Source: Syntrophaceae bacterium UBA4059
Lineage (GTDB): Bacteria; Desulfobacterota; Syntrophia; Syntrophales; Smithellaceae
Direction of reading: 5' to 3'
Assembly: GCA_002382045.1 (NCBI GenBank)
Contig: DFZJ01000052.1
Location: forward strand, 1 to 8,455
Length of the DNA: 8,455 nucleotides
This document shows positions 5,144 through 8,455 of the stretch, one piece after another; the first letter of the stretch is position 1, and the number at the start of each line of letters is the position of its first letter. The notes under the pieces were generated by a model. It searched no databases. It saw only the letters and a list, made by a program, of their open reading frames with translations, and was not told where the DNA came from. Made by a program: the position numbers and the translations under genes.

Positions 5144-7486
5144 ATGTCTGTTCATCGAACAATATTGATAGCATGTTTTGCGTTTTTTCTTTCGGCCTGT
5201 GCAGCAACGCCTGTTCTGACTGGAAAGGGCGATATGTCCCGGCAAATCAAACAAAAGGTTCCAGCTATTAGTGAGATAGATATTTCTCCGGACGGACAAT
5301 ACATTTTGTCGGGTAGTTTCGATTCTTTCATTCTCTGGGACGTTCGGCAGGGGAAAAAAGTTCAAACTTTTACCCATGAAAGTCGTTTGGAACACCCGGT
5401 TCATGTCGCTTTCTCGCCTGATGGTAAATATTTTGCTTCCGGTGGCAAAGGAACGAAACTTTGGAATTTAACCACAAAGCAAGAAGTGATGAAATTGGAT
5501 GACAGTTCCATTTACTCCATGGCCTTTTCTCCGGACGGGAAATATTTATTAAGCGCAGGTTTTATTCCCAGCAATTCCCCATTTTCTGACAATACACAAA
5601 CCATGAAGATGTTTGACATAGCAACAGGAGAGGAAATCAGAGATTTTAAATTGCAGTCTCGTCAGTTAGTCTTCGATGTTGCCTATTCCCCGGATAGTAA
5701 ATATATTTTATCCGGCGTTGGCTACGAAGGTAAAATGATTTTATGGAATACGTCGACGGGAAGATCAATAAGAACAGTGGTAGGAAACGTGAAAGTTTTG
5801 TTCAACTATTTTCCTGTGGTGAGTGCTGTTGCTTTTTCTCCAGATGGTAAATATGCATTGTCGGGCGGTAGCCCTAACGACTTCAGATTGTGGAATGCAA
5901 ATAATTTAATTCAGATAAAGAAATTTATGGGGCTTGCTTATGAAGGTCTGATAAAATCAGTTTCTTTTTCGCCGGACGGTAAATACTTTTTATCTTCGAT
6001 CGTATCACCTTTTAATGAGAGCAGGATAGTAATATGGGATTTAGCATCAGGGACTCCAGCGAAAGTTCTAGATAGCCATCCCGGTATGTACGGTGGTAAA
6101 GCCAGATTTTCCCACAACGGCAAGTATATAATATACGCCGGAGGCGGCTCTACAAGCATATGGGATGTGGCTACCGGTGAAGAAATCGCTTCCATGATTG
6201 CTTTCGAAGATGGCGAATGGATTATTACAACAGCCAATGGTTATTACAATTCCTCTCCTAAAGGTGATCAGTATCTTCAGGTGAAAGTTGGTGGCAAGGA
6301 ATACAGCACGGAGCAGTTGCGGGAAAGTTTCTATCGTCCCGACCTTGTTCAAGTTGCGCTTGGTGGCGGGTCTTTGAAAGATCTGAAAAAGGTGGCGGAT
6401 GTCAAACCGCCTCCGGTGGTGGTCATCGTCGATACGCCCAAAAGCATCGATAAGAGCGATGCCGTCATCACCTTGAAAATTACCGATGCCGGCGGTGGCA
6501 TTGGCGATATAAGACTTTATCTCAACGGCTCCGCCGTTATGCTGGACAGCACAAGAGGCGTAAAAGTTGTTTCATCCAATCAAAACGAAATCCAGAAAAC
6601 ATATCAGCTGAAACTATCCAGTGGTGTGAACGTCGTCCGGGCCATTGCCTTTAATGCCGACAACACCATGCAGAGCAACGATGCTGTTCAGGAAATTACG
6701 GCAGCATTTAAAGCCATCGGCAAACCTTCTCTTTATGCGCTGGTCATCGGCATTAACGAGTATAAAAATCCCAAGCTGCAACTTAACTATGCTGTTGCTG
6801 ATTCTGATCTATTTGCCAACACGCTTAAGCAGGGTGCATCAACTCTATTTGAGAAAGTCACAGTAAAAAAGCTTTCCTCCCGGGAAGAGACGACAAGGGA
6901 AAACATCTTAAAAGAACTTAAAAAAATGCAGACTTTAAATCCCGATGATTTATTTGTCTTCTATGTGGCCAGCCATGGAACCGTTGACGACGGCGAGTAT
7001 TTTCTGATTACGTCCAATGTCGGTTCTGTATCGACAGCAAAGCTTAAAACGGATGCGGTCAGTCAGAATGCCCTCAAGGAATTGATTGCCAACATTCCCG
7101 CCACAAAGAAACTGATTGTGATCGACACATGCAGCGCCGGTAAATTAGGCGATGTTATCCAAACGGCCATGCTGACGCGTGGTATGAGCGAAGCGACGGC
7201 CATGAAGGTGTTGAGCCGTGCGGTGGGTTCAACCATTCTTTCGGCATCGACTTCCGTGCAGGAGGCGCTGGAAGGCTATCAGGGGCATGGCCTGTTTACT
7301 TATGTGCTGGCGGACGGTTTGAATGGCAAGGCGGACAAGAGTAAATCAGGGTTTATCAAAACAACGGAACTGGCGGATTACGTGGATAATGAGGTACCCG
7401 CTCTGGCGGAAAAAGTATTCAAACGGGCGCAGTACCCGACCATATCCATCAGCGGACAGGGATTTCCGATCGGAAAGGTGCAATAA
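5144..7486 (+). CDS. WD40-repeat caspase-like lipoprotein (peptidase C14), second complete copy
   Basis: A 780-residue paralogue of the preceding gene with the same architecture. The signal peptide has lipobox LSAC, Cys19 lipidated. Seven WD40 blades lie between about 44 and 351, with near-consensus FSPDGKY.LSGG and (L/I)W(D/N) units. The hinge is at 352-402 (FEDGEW, GYYNSSPKG, FYRPDLV). An Ig-like segment is at about 423-520 (GGGIGDIRLYLNGS, then GVNVVRAIAFN). The caspase-like domain is at about 529-780, with catalytic His611 (YVASHG) and Cys663 (DTCSAG). Asp661 again sits at the predicted S1 position. The loop 731-742 (DKSKSGFIKTTE) has Glu at position 12, so it is the most EF-hand-like of the three copies. 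The caspase domain is clearly diverged from the other two (DTCSAG instead of DTCHAGG), so it is the older branch. The gene begins 53 bases after the previous stop, with no terminator seen, so co-transcription is likely. The blade region is much more AT-rich than the protease region. Confidence 0.93.
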   Translation: MSVHRTILIACFAFFLSACAATPVLTGKGDMSRQIKQKVPAISEIDISPDGQYILSGSFDSFILWDVRQGKKVQTFTHESRLEHPVHVAFSPDGKYFASGGKGTKLWNLTTKQEVMKLDDSSIYSMAFSPDGKYLLSAGFIPSNSPFSDNTQTMKMFDIATGEEIRDFKLQSRQLVFDVAYSPDSKYILSGVGYEGKMILWNTSTGRSIRTVVGNVKVLFNYFPVVSAVAFSPDGKYALSGGSPNDFRLWNANNLIQIKKFMGLAYEGLIKSVSFSPDGKYFLSSIVSPFNESRIVIWDLASGTPAKVLDSHPGMYGGKARFSHNGKYIIYAGGGSTSIWDVATGEEIASMIAFEDGEWIITTANGYYNSSPKGDQYLQVKVGGKEYSTEQLRESFYRPDLVQVALGGGSLKDLKKVADVKPPPVVVIVDTPKSIDKSDAVITLKITDAGGGIGDIRLYLNGSAVMLDSTRGVKVVSSNQNEIQKTYQLKLSSGVNVVRAIAFNADNTMQSNDAVQEITAAFKAIGKPSLYALVIGINEYKNPKLQLNYAVADSDLFANTLKQGASTLFEKVTVKKLSSREETTRENILKELKKMQTLNPDDLFVFYVASHGTVDDGEYFLITSNVGSVSTAKLKTDAVSQNALKELIANIPATKKLIVIDTCSAGKLGDVIQTAMLTRGMSEATAMKVLSRAVGSTILSASTSVQEALEGYQGHGLFTYVLADGLNGKADKSKSGFIKTTELADYVDNEVPALAEKVFKRAQYPTISISGQGFPIGKVQ

Positions 7487-7517
7487 AAATTCAATGACAA
7501 GGGAATGGAGATAAAAG

Positions 7518-8455
7518 ATGAAAAGGATGTGGGTGGTTTATTCGTTGATGCTGTTTTTAGCTGTATCGTTGATCGTGGTTCAGGTTTCCTCTGCGCAAAA
7601 TACCCCACCTATGAAGGTCGCGCTCATTTTTGATATCGGCGGAAGAGGAGACGGTGGGTTTAACGATTCTGCATACGCTGGTCTGGAAAAGGCGGTAGCC
7701 GAGTTGGGCGTGAAAGCCGTCTATGTCGAGCATAAGAGAAATCTGGAGTTGGACCAGGCCGTTCATGAGGTGCTGGCTTCCGATGCGGGGATGATTATCG
7801 GCGTCGGGTTTGCAATTTCTGACAAGTTGAATAAACTGGCCGCAAAATATCCTGATAAAAAATTTGTGTGCATTGACTATAGCGCGAAGCATGACGACAA
7901 AGGCCGGATTATTCCATTGCCTGCCAATCTGGCCGGGCTCACGTTCAAGGAAGAAGAAGGTTCTTATCTGGTCGGGGCGATAGCGGCTTTAAAAAGCAAA
8001 ACCGGCAAAATCGGTTTTATCGGCGGTATGGACAGCCCGATCATTCGTAAATTTCAGGCAGGCTATCTGGCCGGTGCGCGTGCTGTGCGACCGGACATCC
8101 GCGTGTCTTCAAAATATGCGGGGATAACCGGTCGGGCATTTAATGATCCGCAAAAAGGATACCGGATTGCAAGCCGTATGTATAAAGAGGGAGCGGATAT
8201 TATCTATCATGCGTCAGGGGCGACGGGCGACGGCCTTTTCGGGGCGGCAAAGAAGATGAAACGTCTGGCCATCGGTGTGGATATTGATCAGAGTGCACAA
8301 GCCCCAGGACTCGTCCTGACGAGCATGACCAAGCATATCGATGTGGCGGTGTTCGAGAGTGTCAGATCCTTTGCCCGGGGAAGCTTTTCCGGAGGTTTGA
8401 AGACCTTCGGTCTGAAAGAAAACGGTGTCGGCTTTGTTTATAATGATCAAAACAA
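7518..8455 (+). CDS. BMP-family (PnrA/TmpC/Med-like) periplasmic ligand-binding protein, 3' end cut off
   Basis: The frame is open from ATG 7518 to the right edge (312 codons, no stop), so the C-terminus is missing, probably by some 20-50 residues compared with the usual family length. GGAG seven bases upstream supports the start. Residues 1-26 form a Sec signal peptide ending VSSA; there is no lipobox, unlike many family members and unlike the two caspases upstream. Family signatures are clear: KVALIFDIGGRGDGGFNDSA (33-52), KIGFIGGMDSPIIRKFQAGY with a following GARAV, ADIIYHASGATGDGLF, and IGVDIDQ. Known members are type I substrate-binding proteins of ABC importers, several of which bind purine nucleosides; the ligand here cannot be read. 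It lies 31 bases after the caspase stop, which suggests one operon, or the first gene of an importer operon continuing beyond the window. Confidence 0.9.
   Translation, partial: MKRMWVVYSLMLFLAVSLIVVQVSSAQNTPPMKVALIFDIGGRGDGGFNDSAYAGLEKAVAELGVKAVYVEHKRNLELDQAVHEVLASDAGMIIGVGFAISDKLNKLAAKYPDKKFVCIDYSAKHDDKGRIIPLPANLAGLTFKEEEGSYLVGAIAALKSKTGKIGFIGGMDSPIIRKFQAGYLAGARAVRPDIRVSSKYAGITGRAFNDPQKGYRIASRMYKEGADIIYHASGATGDGLFGAAKKMKRLAIGVDIDQSAQAPGLVLTSMTKHIDVAVFESVRSFARGSFSGGLKTFGLKENGVGFVYNDQN

Noticed and set aside
4557..5404. Antisense open frames over the caspase end and the junction between the two large genes.
   Set aside because: They overlap well-supported catalytic domains and a signal peptide on the + strand, and lack start signals.
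2700..6170. Regularly spaced similar words across the two large genes, considered as a CRISPR or DNA repeat array.
   Set aside because: The words are the protein-level WD40 consensus in frame, with varied codons and variable spacing; there are no identical repeats with unique spacers.
7557..8450. Antisense open frames under the BMP-family gene.
   Set aside because: The + strand frame is uninterrupted and carries clear family motifs; the reverse frames have none.

Overview
The window comes from a Gram-negative bacterium. Gene ends show lipoprotein signal peptides and Shine-Dalgarno sites, and base composition is moderate. The combination of secreted WD40-caspase proteins, a DUF4384 protein with a FlgT-like N-terminus and a BMP-family binding protein is the kind of content I associate with Desulfobacterota (Syntrophaceae-like deltaproteobacteria). 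This placement is a guess from gene content, not a proof. All supported genes lie on the + strand.

Layout. 1-383 is the C-terminal end of a caspase-like (clan CD, peptidase C14) protein cut by the window edge. 548-1326 is a two-gene module with overlapping reading frames: a HI0074/HepT-like HEPN protein and an MntA-like minimal nucleotidyltransferase. It carries the motifs of the HepT-MntA (type VII) toxin-antitoxin family. 1390-2253 encodes a secreted protein with a DUF4384 domain. 2254-2570 is a 317-base gap with one doubtful 57-codon reading frame. 2571-5090 and 5144-7486 encode two large paralogous lipoproteins. Each has a lipobox Cys at residue 19, a seven-bladed WD40 propeller, a conserved hinge, an immunoglobulin-like segment and a C-terminal caspase-like domain with an intact His/Cys pair. 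7518 to the right edge is the start of a BMP-family (PnrA/TmpC/Med-like) ligand-binding protein, exported but with no lipobox.

How it may work together. The main theme is a tandem family of exported, membrane-anchored WD40-caspase proteases, with at least three caspase domains in 7.5 kb. A separately encoded secreted DUF4384 protein lies among them; this domain is often fused to caspase domains in other bacteria. The first fragment aligns to the end of the second gene over 126 codons without a gap (about 91 identities by hand count), so the array grew by duplication. The HepT-MntA pair now lies between two copies. The last caspase gene is followed after 31 bases by the BMP-like gene, with no visible terminator, so the two may be co-transcribed. 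The function of the system (envelope proteolysis, signalling, stress response or defence) cannot be read from the sequence.
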